DNA of 64,000 nucleotides from Tachypleus tridentatus. Taxonomy: Eukaryota > Arthropoda > Merostomata > Xiphosura > Limulidae. Location of the stretch: the NCBI RefSeq assembly GCF_004210375.1, contig NC_134828.1, forward strand, positions 26,094,400-26,158,399, given 5' to 3'. Numbering within the stretch: the first letter of the stretch is position 1; every line of letters starts with the position of its first letter. The translations under genes were made by a program, and so were the position numbers. The notes under the pieces were generated by a model that worked only from the letters and a program-made list of their open reading frames with translations, was not told where the DNA came from and searched no databases. Positions 47,390 to 57,199 of the stretch are shown piece after piece.

Positions 47390-47785
47390 TTTACAACAAC
47401 AGTTATTAGATACGATATATTTAAAAACAAAGCTATTTACAAAAGATACATTTAACAACGAAGTTGTTTAGAGAACATCTGTTTAAAAACAAGTTATTGA
47501 GGTAAGACCTGCTTAACAATAAAGTTGTTTATGTAATATCTGTTTAATAACAAAGTTGTTTAAATAATATGTGTTTAATAACAATGGTTATTTAGCTAAG
47601 ACCTGTTTAACAATAAAGTTGTTTATGTAATATCTGTTTAATAACAAAGTTGTTTAAATAATATGTGTTTAACAACAATGGTTATTTAGGTAAAACCTGT
47701 TTAACAATAAAGTTGTTTAAATAATATGTGTTTAACAACAATGGTTATTTAGGTAAGACCTGTTTAACAATATAGCTGTTTAGAA
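47390..47785. repeat. Tandem array, ~30-bp units grouped into ~94-bp units
   Basis: Variants of TGTTTAACAATAAAGTTGTT then TATGTAATATC repeat about a dozen times. A longer unit ending ACAACAATGGTTATTTAGGT plus AAGACC repeats three to four times. Confidence 0.8.
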
Positions 47786-48084
47786 ACTTATCTAAATCTT
47801 GAAAACAAGTTGTATCTTTTCAATTCAAAGACATGGAATATATGGTAAACAGGAGAGCTAATGGTAATTCATTCATCAGCAGCCGTTAAACATCTGTTTT
47901 TATAACTTAACCATTTATATGTTTTGCAAATAATGTTTGTTTATATCTCACCCTAAATTTACGATATATTAAATACTTTATAAAACAGAACTTATGTGTT
48001 TTTTTAATGTGGCGGATAATTTTAACTCACCACGATGGAAAGAAGTAATGAGGTGAAGCAAACTGTACAGAAAACACACCGTAT

Positions 48085-48970
48085 TTACTTTAACGTCACC
48101 AGTATTGTAGTAAATTTATCAATTGTTTCACTTAACGTTACCAGTATTGTAGTAAATTTATCAATTGTTTCACTTAACGTTACCAGTATTGTAGTAAATT
48201 TATCAATTGTTTCACTTAACGTTACCAGTATTGTAGTAAATTTATCAATTGTTTCACTTAACGTTACCAGTATTGTAGTAAATTTATCAATTGTTTCACT
48301 TAACGTTACCAGTATTGTAGTAAATTTATCAATTGTTTCACTTAACGTTACCAGTATTGTAGTAAATTTATCAATTGTTTCCTTAACGTTACCAGTATTG
48401 TAGTAAATTTATCAATTGTTTCACTTAACGTTACCAGTATTGTAGTAAATTTATCAATTGTTTCACTTAACGTTACCAGTATTGTAGTAAATTTATCAAT
48501 TGTTTCACTTAACGTTACCGGTATTGTAAATTTATCAATTGTTTCACTTAACGTCACCAGTATTGTAGTAAATTTATCAATTGTTTCACTTAACGTTACC
48601 AGTATTGTAGTAAATTTATCAATTGTTTCACTTAACGTTACCATTATTGTAGTAAATTTATCAATTGTTTCACTTAACGTTACCGGTATTGTAAATTTAT
48701 CAATTGTTTCACTTAACGTTATCAGTATTGTAGTAAATTTATCAATTGTTTTTTGCCAACGTCACCGGTATTGTAGTAAATTTATCAATTGTTTCACTTA
48801 ACGTTACCGGTATTGTAAATATATCAATTGTTTTACTTAACGTCACCGGTACTGTAGTCAAGTAAACAATCTTTTATTTAACGTCGCCGGTATTGTAGTC
48901 AAGTTAACAATCTTTTATTTAACGTCACCGGTAGTGCAGTAAATTTAACAATATTTTACTTAACGTCACA
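48085..48970. repeat. 42-bp minisatellite
   Basis: About 20 copies of GTTACCAGTATTGTAGTAAA + TTTATCAATTGTTTCACTTA + AC. The first ten or so are nearly identical. Later copies carry a 6-base deletion (GGTATTGTAAATTTATC) and then decay to about 48970. 42 is a multiple of three and the unit lacks stops in one frame on each strand, which produces artificial open frames. Confidence 0.95.
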
Positions 48971-49293
48971 ATATTGTGATACATCAGCTATATTGTTTCT
49001 GTGTTGTTATAGTTTCGTAAATATGCCAGTTTTAACATACAGTGTTGAAGTTTATGAGCTTTGTTGTACAAATAAACAAATAATTTTATATTTAACCCAC
49101 GAAATTCCCAAGAGGATGCTATATGTGAGCAAAAACATTCTAAGATAACGTCTTGTCATCAGGAAACGTTACATGTTTATAAAACTCACACCAACTGATC
49201 TGATATAAATAACGTCCTAAATTTTCATATTTATAAAATAAAACAGCCTGAGATTTCGTTTTTGTAACGTAACTTTTTTTTTTTTTTTCACAG

Positions 49294-52200
49294 ATGATTC
49301 ACGGATGGAACAGCGTGTTTGCTCTGGTCGTTGTCACGCTACTAGCAATTTTCGCTTCTGGGATGGCTCAAACGAGGTCCATCCAATTGAAACCTTTCCG
49401 GGACATTGGCTGTAAAGGAGAATACAACAAGTCTAAATTTGCTCGTCTGAACAGAGTCTGTGAAGAATGCTACAACCTGTATGTAGCACCGGAAGTCGTA
49501 CTTAAGTGTCGGTGAGGACTAAGTCTTGTTCATAAGAGATATTTACAGTTACACCTCTACAGATGTTACAACGTTTTCCCCCAGTGGCACAGCGGCATGT
49601 TCGCGGACTCACAACGCTAGAAATCGGATTTCGATACCCGTGGTAGGCAGAGAACAGATAGCCCATTCTATAGCTTTGTGCTTAATTCCAAACAAATTGT
49701 TACTACGAACAAAAACAATTTATTGGATACGTAACAAACACACACAAAAATTTCATTCTTTTAAAGTTTCATAGAAGATTCCAACAGAAGGGTCCGGCAT
49801 GGCCAGGTGATTAAGGCACTCGACTTGTAATTTGAGAGTAGCGAGTTCGTATCCCCGTCATACCAAACATGCTCGCCCTTTCAGCCGTGGGGGCGTTATA
49901 ACGTCACGGTCAATCCCACTATTCGTTGGTAAAAGAGTAGCCCAAGAGTTGGCGGTGGGTAGTGATGACTAGCTGATTTTCCTCTAGTATTACACTACTA
50001 AATTAGGGACGATTAGCGCAGATAGTTTTCGTGTAGCTTTGCGCGAAATTCAAAACAAGCCAAACCCAACAAAAGAACAGATTATTACAAAAATATGCAA
50101 GCAGGTTGTTTTACTTAAACTGCGAAATCAGTGCATTTACAGTTGTTTCTGTTACAATGGGTTAAACAGACGGACAAACAAATAGATACGTAGATCAAAT
50201 AACAGTAAACTAACAAAAAAGCAAAACCATAATTACTTGTAAAGTATTAATTAATAGTTTTGATTAATATTTATCTCATGAACATTAGTAGCGGACTTCT
50301 CCGCTAGGTGTACAAAGTTTACTTCTTGGATGTTCGTAATGAGCTCAATTGGCGTTATTTGTTTGTTTACTTTTAACCAGAACAACAGCTGAGCTATTTT
50401 GATGAAGGAAGCGACAAAGTGAACCAGTTGGTTATGATAAAGTTATCTTTCGTACTGAGTTTTAACCGAATTTTCTATGTTGATAACTGAAATAGATAGT
50501 TACAAAGGAAGAAACTGTTCGTGTCAAAATCCTGATTTTGTACCGGAATTTTTGCCGAATTTTCTATGTTGATAATTAAAATAGATAATTACTGGAGGAG
50601 CAACTGTTTATATCAGTATAATAAGTTGTGTTGGGTTCCTTTGTGTTAACACTTGGCACATAAAAATATTTTACAATATGGCCGTTAAACGTAAAGTGAC
50701 TTTCTGTAATACATGATCGAGGTTGGCTTACGATCTGTTGTCAGGACAGTATATCTAACTTAGATTGTCCCAAAGATCTAGCTATTATTGTGAGAACGCG
50801 TTTTTTCTTTGTTAGACTGTCTCCAAGATCTAGCTGTTGTTGTGAGAACGCGTTTTTTCTTTGTTACACTGTCTCCAAGATCTAGCTGTTGTTGTGAGAA
50901 CGCGTTTTGTCTTTGTTACACTGTCTCCAAGATCTAGCTATTGTTGTGATAACGCGTTTTTTCTTTGTTAGACTGTCTCAAGATCTAGCTATTGTTATAA
51001 GAACGCGTTTTCTCATTGTTACACTGTCTCCAAGATCTAGCTATTGTTGTGAGAACGCGTTTTTCTTTGTTACACTGTCTCCAAGATCTAGCTATTGTTG
51101 TGAAAACGCGTTTTCTTTGTTACACTGTCTCCAAGATCTAGCTGTTGTTGTGAGAACGCGTTTTTTCTTTGTTACACTGTCTCCAAGATCTAGCTATTGT
51201 TGTGAGAACGCGTTTTTTCTTTGTTACACTGTCTCCAAGATCTAGCTATCGTTGTGAGAACGCGTTTTTTCTTTCTTACACTGTCTCCAAGATCTAGCTG
51301 TTGTTGTGAGAACGCGTTTTTTCTTTGTTACACTGTCTCCAAGATCTAGCTATTGTTGTGAAAACGCGTTTTTTCTTTGTTACACTGTCTCCAAGATCTA
51401 GCTGTTGTTGTGAGAACGCGTTTTTTCTTTGTTAGACTGTCTCCAAGATCTAGCTGTTGTTGTGAGAACGCGTTTTTTCTTTGTTACACTGTCTCCAAGA
51501 TCTAGCTATTGTTGTGAGAACGCGTTTTTCTTTCTTACACTGTCTCAAGATCTAGCTGTTGTTGTGAGAACGCGTTTTTCTTTGTTAGACTGTCTCCAAG
51601 ATCTAGCTGTTGTTGTGAGAACGCGTTTTTTCTTTGTTACACTGTCTCCAAGATCTAGCTATTGTTGTGAGAACGCGTTTTTTCTTTGTTACACTGTCTC
51701 CAAGATCTAGTTATTTTTGTGAGAACATGTTTTCTTTGTTAGATTGTCTCCAAAATCATTGTTTTTCTTTGTTTTTTACTGTCTCAAGATATGGCTATCC
51801 ACGACGCCTACTGGTGTGAACACGATTCTTTGTCACAGAAAACAGTTTTCAACATTATTGAAATACATAAGACTTTTAACGATTTCTTACCAACAAAAGA
51901 CGGCGCTACAAGCTCACATCTCTTTAATCTTTCATTTCTTACTTTCAATTGAGCTACAAAACTTGCTCACCCTTAAAGTTCTTATTGATAGTCTTATATA
52001 GTTCGTTGTTGCTTATAAATTTTCAATGTCACCTACTCAAGTAACATTATTCACTGTCCTTTATTTCCCATGAACTATTATTACGCTACAATTATCAGTT
52101 TCTTCTAATTAAACTAAAAAAAGTGAGATTTTTACTTGTGTGTATGTATGGTGGGGGCACAATAACTTGAGAGATAAATCCACTATTTGGTTATTTTAAG

Positions 52201-52838
52201 AGTAGCTGAACGAACCACTTGACACATGTGTCGCATAAAGTGTAGTTCATGTTGAAAATTACAACGTATAAAATATTATTCATATTACACTACATTTTTT
52301 TACAGACTTGGCCCGGCATGGTAAGGTGGTTAAGGCGCTCGACTCGTAATCTGAGAGTCGAGGGTTCTAATTCCAGTCACATCAAACATGCTCGCCCTTT
52401 CAGTCGTGTGGGCGTCATAATGTGACGATCAATCCTACTATTCGTTGTTTAAAAAGTAGTCCAAGAGTTGACGGTGGGTGGTGATGACTAGCTGCCTTCC
52501 CTCTAATCTTACACTGCTAAATTAGGGACGGCTAGTGCAGGTAGCCCTCGTGTAGCTTTGCACAAAATTCAAACCAATTTACAGGCTATTTGCAAATTTA
52601 TATATTTCTAATTTTTACATCATTTTTTAAATTAATTATCTTACCACATTTCACGAAACATATTTTACTTTTTTTTTTATCAAATTAATATACTGCTAAA
52701 TGTTCATATTATTATAGGGCCAACTGTTTCAAGAACGACATGTTTACCGCCTGTGTTGACGTTCTGTTGCTTGAAAAGGAAAAGTCAAAGTTTGAAAGCT
52801 TTGTTAACATCTTAATGGGAGACAGTGAAAGACCGTGA
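49294..52838 (+). CDS. CHH/ITP-family neuropeptide precursor (ion transport peptide-like)
   Basis: Exons 49294-49511 and 52718-52838, 112 residues. The junction TGTCG|GTGAGG..TTATAG|GGCC restores Arg (CG+G); the ATG follows a T-rich tract and CAG, so the leader is in an upstream exon. Residues 1-25 are a signal peptide (hydrophobic VFALVVVTLLAIFASGMA). The secreted part has six Cys with spacing C-x15-C-x2-C-x12-C-x3-C-x8-C, exactly the CHH/ITP/MIH fold, with KSKFARLNRVCEECYNLYV in the middle and CFKNDMFTACVDVLL in exon 2. The intron follows the Arg after Cys4, the conserved position in CHH and ITP genes, where alternative 3' exons are usual. The end MGDSERP lacks a Gly-Lys/Arg amidation signal, so this is the non-amidated (ITP-L-like) type. 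Role by family: ion and water balance, metabolism or moulting. Related peptides were recruited as toxins in spiders; nothing here suggests venom use. Confidence 0.88.
49577..49696 (+). mobile_element. tRNA-derived SINE (family B) in the CHH/ITP intron
   Basis: Head CCCCCAGTGGCACAGCGGCA, B box GATTTCGATACCC, body AGATAGCCCATTCTATAGCT, tail TTAATTCCAAACAAATT. It starts only 65 bp after the exon 1 donor. Confidence 0.8.
49791..50066 (+). mobile_element. tRNA-Thr-derived SINE (family A) in the CHH/ITP intron
   Basis: Full length: GGTCCGGCATGGCCAGGTGA head, CTTGTAA loop, body, tail AAATTCAAAACAAGCC. Confidence 0.9.
50067..50756 (+). other. CHH/ITP intron, unique part
   Basis: I searched for an alternative exon with the C-x3-C-F..x8-C pattern and found none on the + strand. 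50460-50600 contains two similar ~100-bp stretches (TTTTCTATGTTGATAA..TAGATA) as a diverged direct repeat. Confidence 0.5.
50757..51745. repeat. 52-bp minisatellite in the CHH/ITP intron
   Basis: About 19 copies of GTTACACTGTCTCCAAGATC + TAGCTATTGTTGTGAGAACG + CGTTTTTTCTTT. Most differ at one or two sites (CTATTG/CTGTTG, TTACAC/TTAGAC) or in T-run length. Each unit keeps an ACGCGT CpG-containing hexamer. The open frames across it come from repetition. Confidence 0.95.
52310..52577 (+). mobile_element. tRNA-Thr-derived SINE (family A) in the CHH/ITP intron
   Basis: GGCCCGGCATGGTAAGGTGG head, CTCGTAA loop, body, tail AAATTCAAACC. It ends about 140 bp before the exon 2 acceptor. Confidence 0.9.
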
Positions 52839-53688
52839 TTCGCCCACACCAATTAAGTATCCAATCCATTACTCCAGTGATTATTATGGCTATTGTTTTT
52901 AGTTGAACAAACTATTTTTATTCTTAAAATCAATACGCAAAAGTTAATTTGAAGTTATAATTGTTATGATAACCATATTCTTGCATTAACTAATTAGAAA
53001 GCTAGCTTTAAGAATAAGTTGAGATGTCTTTCTGCAACTTACTATCATTGCTAAGCCTAAATCGTACTTTTCTGTATGTGTGGACTGTAATGTTCAACTG
53101 GCTTCTTTTCTAGTCACAATGTTAAAATAAAAGATGCATTTTATAATCTACAAACGAAGCAGTGGATATCTTTTTTTTTTTATGGGAATAACATGGCATA
53201 ACAATAACAAATTACGTTTCTACAAACCTACAAGCCACGTTTACACTACCCGAGTTACCCGACACAAACATAGAAAGCTAATAAACGTGCATTTAAAAAG
53301 TAACTCAATATGCATGATAGGTAACACAGATCCAGACACTTCTAAAAACAAAACTATGACTGAAACGAAAATACATTGATTGATTTGTGATATCTGCTAG
53401 AAACAACTATATCTTCTTCACTACTTTTTTAGTGGTTCACTGAACCCCATACATTTAATCTACCTTCGAATTTACTACAATCTTTAACGTCACATTTCTA
53501 AAAATTTTCTAAGCCTATTTTATTAAATTTTCTAAGCCTATGTTATTAAACCTTTTGATCTTAACGCCATCATTACAATCTAAAACTTCTAGTTTACAAC
53601 TAACTTACCACATTAAAATATAGTTTATAACAATATGTAGCTTGACCAAATACGAAACCTTGGGTAACATGCTTGAAAATATTAAGAA
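52839..53688 (+). other. CHH/ITP 3' flank
   Basis: Possible 3' UTR; an AAAATAAAAG near 53126 could serve as poly(A) signal. Otherwise no gene seen. Confidence 0.45.
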
Positions 53689-53956
53689 TCACCTCCGCAT
53701 ATACAGGGTGGCCCGTAAGTCCCTGCCCATCCATATGATATTATGTTATATTCAGTTACGCATGTATTATAAATTTGTTTGTTTTTTAGAGGAATATGGC
53801 CGATGTAAGCCCATGTTGAGGAAAATGTCTCACAGAACATGGCGTCGCATAATATTATGCAGCGTAGAATGAGGGACGGTACACTGGATACATAAGATAT
53901 ATGGATGGGTAGGGACGTACGAGCCACCTTGTACAACAAAATATATGCGGAGGTGA
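53689..53956. mobile_element. Foldback MITE, mariner-like ends
   Basis: The left arm TCACCTCCGCATATACAGGG..CCCATCCATAT is mirrored at 53899-53956. The right arm has a 10-base insertion (TTTTGTTGTA) between the outer TCACCTCCGCATATA block (identical) and the ACAAGGTGGC block. Total 268 bp. The ACAGGGTGGCCCGTAAGTCC end resembles Tc1/mariner terminal repeats. The internal sequence is non-coding. Confidence 0.7.
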
Positions 53957-54333
53957 AATAAACTTTAAACGTTTCTACGTAGTTTGACTACACGATTTTG
54001 TAAGCACACGTTTAAATGAGACACAGTTTTGTAAATATACGATTATGAACACTATTTATTGTGTCATACAGACAAGTTAAGCACTGAATCAATGTGTTAC
54101 GCGGCTAAATGTGTCACATTGTTCTAAGCATTTGATTAAAGAGATCGCATGGCTGTAAACACAGGATTTAAAATTCTTGATTAAATGTGTTACGTGATTA
54201 TAAACACACAATTACATGTGCCACGTGACTGTGCACACATGTGAAATGACAACTCTAGAACAATTTCTGTTGACTTTCTTCAGAATACACGATAAACTGT
54301 TTCAAATCTTGTTTTGTTTTTTTTTATAAACAG

Positions 54334-54372
54334 GAAAACTCATGAATCTTCTGAAACGTTAGCTGACAGAAA
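54334..54372 (+). other. Possible 39-bp micro-exon
   Basis: TTTTTTTTTATAAACAG| precedes 39 bp beginning GAAAACTCATGAATCTTC, followed by AGAAA|GTAAGT, a perfect donor. The length is a multiple of three. It encodes no Cys in any frame consistent with the CHH/ITP exon phase, so it is not the alternative peptide exon. Chance is quite possible. Confidence 0.25.
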
Positions 54373-54671
54373 GTAAGTCACTGTCGGATGTTCATTATTA
54401 AACACAACGCCTGTAGTTTGTGATTCGCGCAGCATTCTTCTGTGTCGACGTTGCCTAGGTCATTAGGGTTAATATCTATTATAAAGTAATCGAGCGAGAT
54501 TAGTTAGTATGTTAAGACGAACGCATAAAGTTACAGCCGACTCATCCTCAAAGTACCTAATATCCGATGTCAAGTCAAACATTCGTTAATACTAATTTCA
54601 GAATAGCTAGTACTGCTTTCAATATTCACTTCTTTGCAGACAAGCCCTTACACTCGGGATTTAAAATTCAC

Positions 54672-54783
54672 TATAAATGGGCGCCATTAAACGCTGATAC
54701 TTTCTGCTATATATAAGCTGAACTTTATATCTTACCAATCCTAAACTCCTCGTCTCCAAGTGTTCTCTGCACTCACAACTGAG
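54672..54783 (+). promoter_or_regulatory. Candidate second promoter and leader exon
   Basis: TATATATAA at 54708-54716 (and TATAAAT at 54672) lie upstream of a pyrimidine-rich stretch ending ACTCACAACTGAG|GTTAGT at 54783/54784. The layout (TATA, about 35-70 bp leader, donor) resembles that at 47.06-47.16 kb. No coding exon that it could join is visible before the window ends, although the N gap could hide one. Confidence 0.3.
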
Positions 54784-55183
54784 GTTAGTACAGCACTAAA
54801 TAATTCTCTTTAATAAATCTTGGATTTGATACAAAATTAAATATATATATTTGTGGGTATTAGTTCATAGTATTTACAGTTATTCTGGGTGAGGGGGGGT
54901 ATTTTTCTTTTCTCTTTAAAACGTTAAATGTATCGAGTTAGTTTTCATATATATTTTTTACTCAAATTTCGTTTCTCACATTCTATCCTACTTCTGATTT
55001 TCGCTTACACTCAATTTTGTAGAAAATATCCGGTCAAAACATGAAAAGAAAAATGAAACCTACTCATTACAGACTTGTCTAATAACTTAAATACAGCATA
55101 AGATAAATAAAAAATGGTATGTTAATTACAAACTTTACTTTCTCTACTGATATATGCAAAATATGCTATAGTTCATTTTTCAA

Positions 55184-55640
55184 ATGAATGTGTCAGGTTA
55201 GTCATTGTAAAACATTGTGTCAGATTAGTTATTGTAAAACAATGTATCAGACTAGTCATTGTACAACAATGTGTCAGATTAGTTATTGAAAACAATTTGT
55301 CAGGTTAGTTTTTGTAAAACATTGTATCAGGTTAATTATTGTAAAACATTGTGCAAGTTAGTTATTGTAAAACAATATATTAGGCTAGTCATTGTACAAC
55401 AATGTGTCAGGTTAGTTTCTGTAAAACATTGTATGTGATTAGTTATTGTAAAACTGTGTCAGGTTAGTTATTGTAAAACAGTGTATCAGATCAACTATTG
55501 TTAAACACTGTGTTGAGTTTGTTATTGTACAGCAATGTATCAGATCAGCTACTGTAAAACAAATGGATCAGGTTAATTACTGTACAACAATATATGAGAT
55601 CAGGTTAATTACTGTACAATAATATACTAGGTTAGTAGAT
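55184..55640. repeat. 27-bp minisatellite
   Basis: About 16 degenerate copies of TGTATCAGGTTAGTTATTGT + AAAACAA, with variants such as GACTAGTCATTGTACAAC. Confidence 0.85.
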
Positions 55641-56172
55641 TTGGTAATATAAAAGAAGTTTGTGAACTTTGTAAGCAGATACAAGTTATGAATATATTTT
55701 CAGTTAACATCGTTTGAGAATGCTACCCACAGTCCCCACCCTTGGTCTTTTAACACTTGTTTTATGTTTAGGTTAGTGTTTTAGCGTGATATGGCGACAT
55801 CTGTCTGATCACTCTTGTTATAAATTTGGACCTACCAACATTAAAGTGCTTCATCGCAGTACACCGCACTTAAATCCAACTTATTTCTGTCAGAATACAT
55901 CTATCGATCAAGCAACGATAGTAGATTTTTTTCATTTTGAAAACTGAAAGATGGCATACTTTATCACTTGGCCTTTTCGTTTCGTATCTCATTGTTCAGA
56001 ACTTGTTAAACTTGTTCGTTACGAATTACACATTATTTTCCAAGGTTAAGTCTTGTAAAAAACGAGTAATACGTATCAGTTCAGACATGATGTTTCTTTA
56101 TCAAAATGAAGGCTTTTTGTTTCTTTCAATAACAATTATTTTATGACAGCTGTATCCTTACAACACTGAGTT

Positions 56173-56260
56173 TGATTTGTTTGTTGTTAAGCGCAAACCT
56201 ACGGGTATCGAAACTCTTATTTTAACGTTATAAGCCACAGCCTTACCATTCAATCACGTT
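56173..56260 (-). repeat. Degraded family B SINE fragment
   Basis: Inverted remnants: GTTTGTTGTTAAGCGCAAAC (tail complement), ACGGGTATCGAAAC (B box complement) and TAAGCCACAGCCTTACCATT (head). The middle is missing. Confidence 0.45.
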
Positions 56261-56379
56261 GAAGAATCCCAATGAAAACATGGTAGTACAAGTTTTGGTC
56301 CTTTACTGTTTCTATCTTCTGTAGACCAGCCCTACACTAGCGATTACCTGATTCTCTCTCTTAATGTAATGTCAGCCCA

Positions 56380-56553
56380 TACCCTATGAGGAGGAAAAGT
56401 AAAGGAGTTACTATGTTAGCCATGCTACTCTGAACACAACGTATACTAATACACTGTTCACTAACCATACCCATGAGGAGGAAGAGTAAAGGAGTTACTA
56501 TGTTAGCCATGCTACTCTGAACACAACGTATAGTAATACACTGTTCACTAAAA
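56380..56553. repeat. 87-bp direct duplication beside the gap
   Basis: ATGAGGAGGAAAAGTAAAGG...CACTGTTCACTAA is repeated once with three or four differences. Two copies, 87-bp period. Confidence 0.85.
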
Positions 56554-56685
56554 CAGTGCTTTTCAAATGTTTTAGGAAGCGCTTCCTTTTTTCTTCTTTA
56601 TAATACACTCTTCCTAAAAAAAAAAAATCCAACACAATCCAGTAATGACAACGATGAACTTAGCGCTAAGAAACGAAAGTTTCCT

Positions 56686-57185
56686 NNNNNNNNNNNNNNN
56701 NNNNNNNNNNNNNNNNNNNNNNNNNNNNNNNNNNNNNNNNNNNNNNNNNNNNNNNNNNNNNNNNNNNNNNNNNNNNNNNNNNNNNNNNNNNNNNNNNNNN
56801 NNNNNNNNNNNNNNNNNNNNNNNNNNNNNNNNNNNNNNNNNNNNNNNNNNNNNNNNNNNNNNNNNNNNNNNNNNNNNNNNNNNNNNNNNNNNNNNNNNNN
56901 NNNNNNNNNNNNNNNNNNNNNNNNNNNNNNNNNNNNNNNNNNNNNNNNNNNNNNNNNNNNNNNNNNNNNNNNNNNNNNNNNNNNNNNNNNNNNNNNNNNN
57001 NNNNNNNNNNNNNNNNNNNNNNNNNNNNNNNNNNNNNNNNNNNNNNNNNNNNNNNNNNNNNNNNNNNNNNNNNNNNNNNNNNNNNNNNNNNNNNNNNNNN
57101 NNNNNNNNNNNNNNNNNNNNNNNNNNNNNNNNNNNNNNNNNNNNNNNNNNNNNNNNNNNNNNNNNNNNNNNNNNNNNNNNNNNNN
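56686..57185. other. Assembly gap (500 N)
   Basis: A run of exactly 500 N, a conventional placeholder for a gap of unknown size. Confidence 1.
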
Positions 57186-57199
57186 CATCAGGCTTTAAT

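Noticed and set aside
48035-48644. Open frames of 122 codons (+) and 98 codons (-) with 14-residue repeats
   Set aside because: They are the 42-bp minisatellite read in a stop-free frame; 42 is a multiple of three, so any stop-free frame stays open on both strands. No start context or family.
50907-51819. Several + strand open frames with repeated TLSPRSSYCCENAF-type peptides
   Set aside because: Translations of the 52-bp minisatellite within the CHH/ITP intron; frame rotates with each unit.
11724-52577. True tRNA-Thr or tRNA-Val genes
   Set aside because: Heads have mismatched acceptor stems and run directly into SINE bodies; no free-standing 72-75 base cloverleaf was seen.
49294-52838. 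Venom-toxin assignment for the Cys-rich peptide
   Set aside because: The CHH/ITP fold is the ancestor of some spider toxins, but the full hormone-type Cys spacing, FARLNRVCEECYNLY core and conserved intron position fit a neuropeptide; horseshoe crabs are not venomous.
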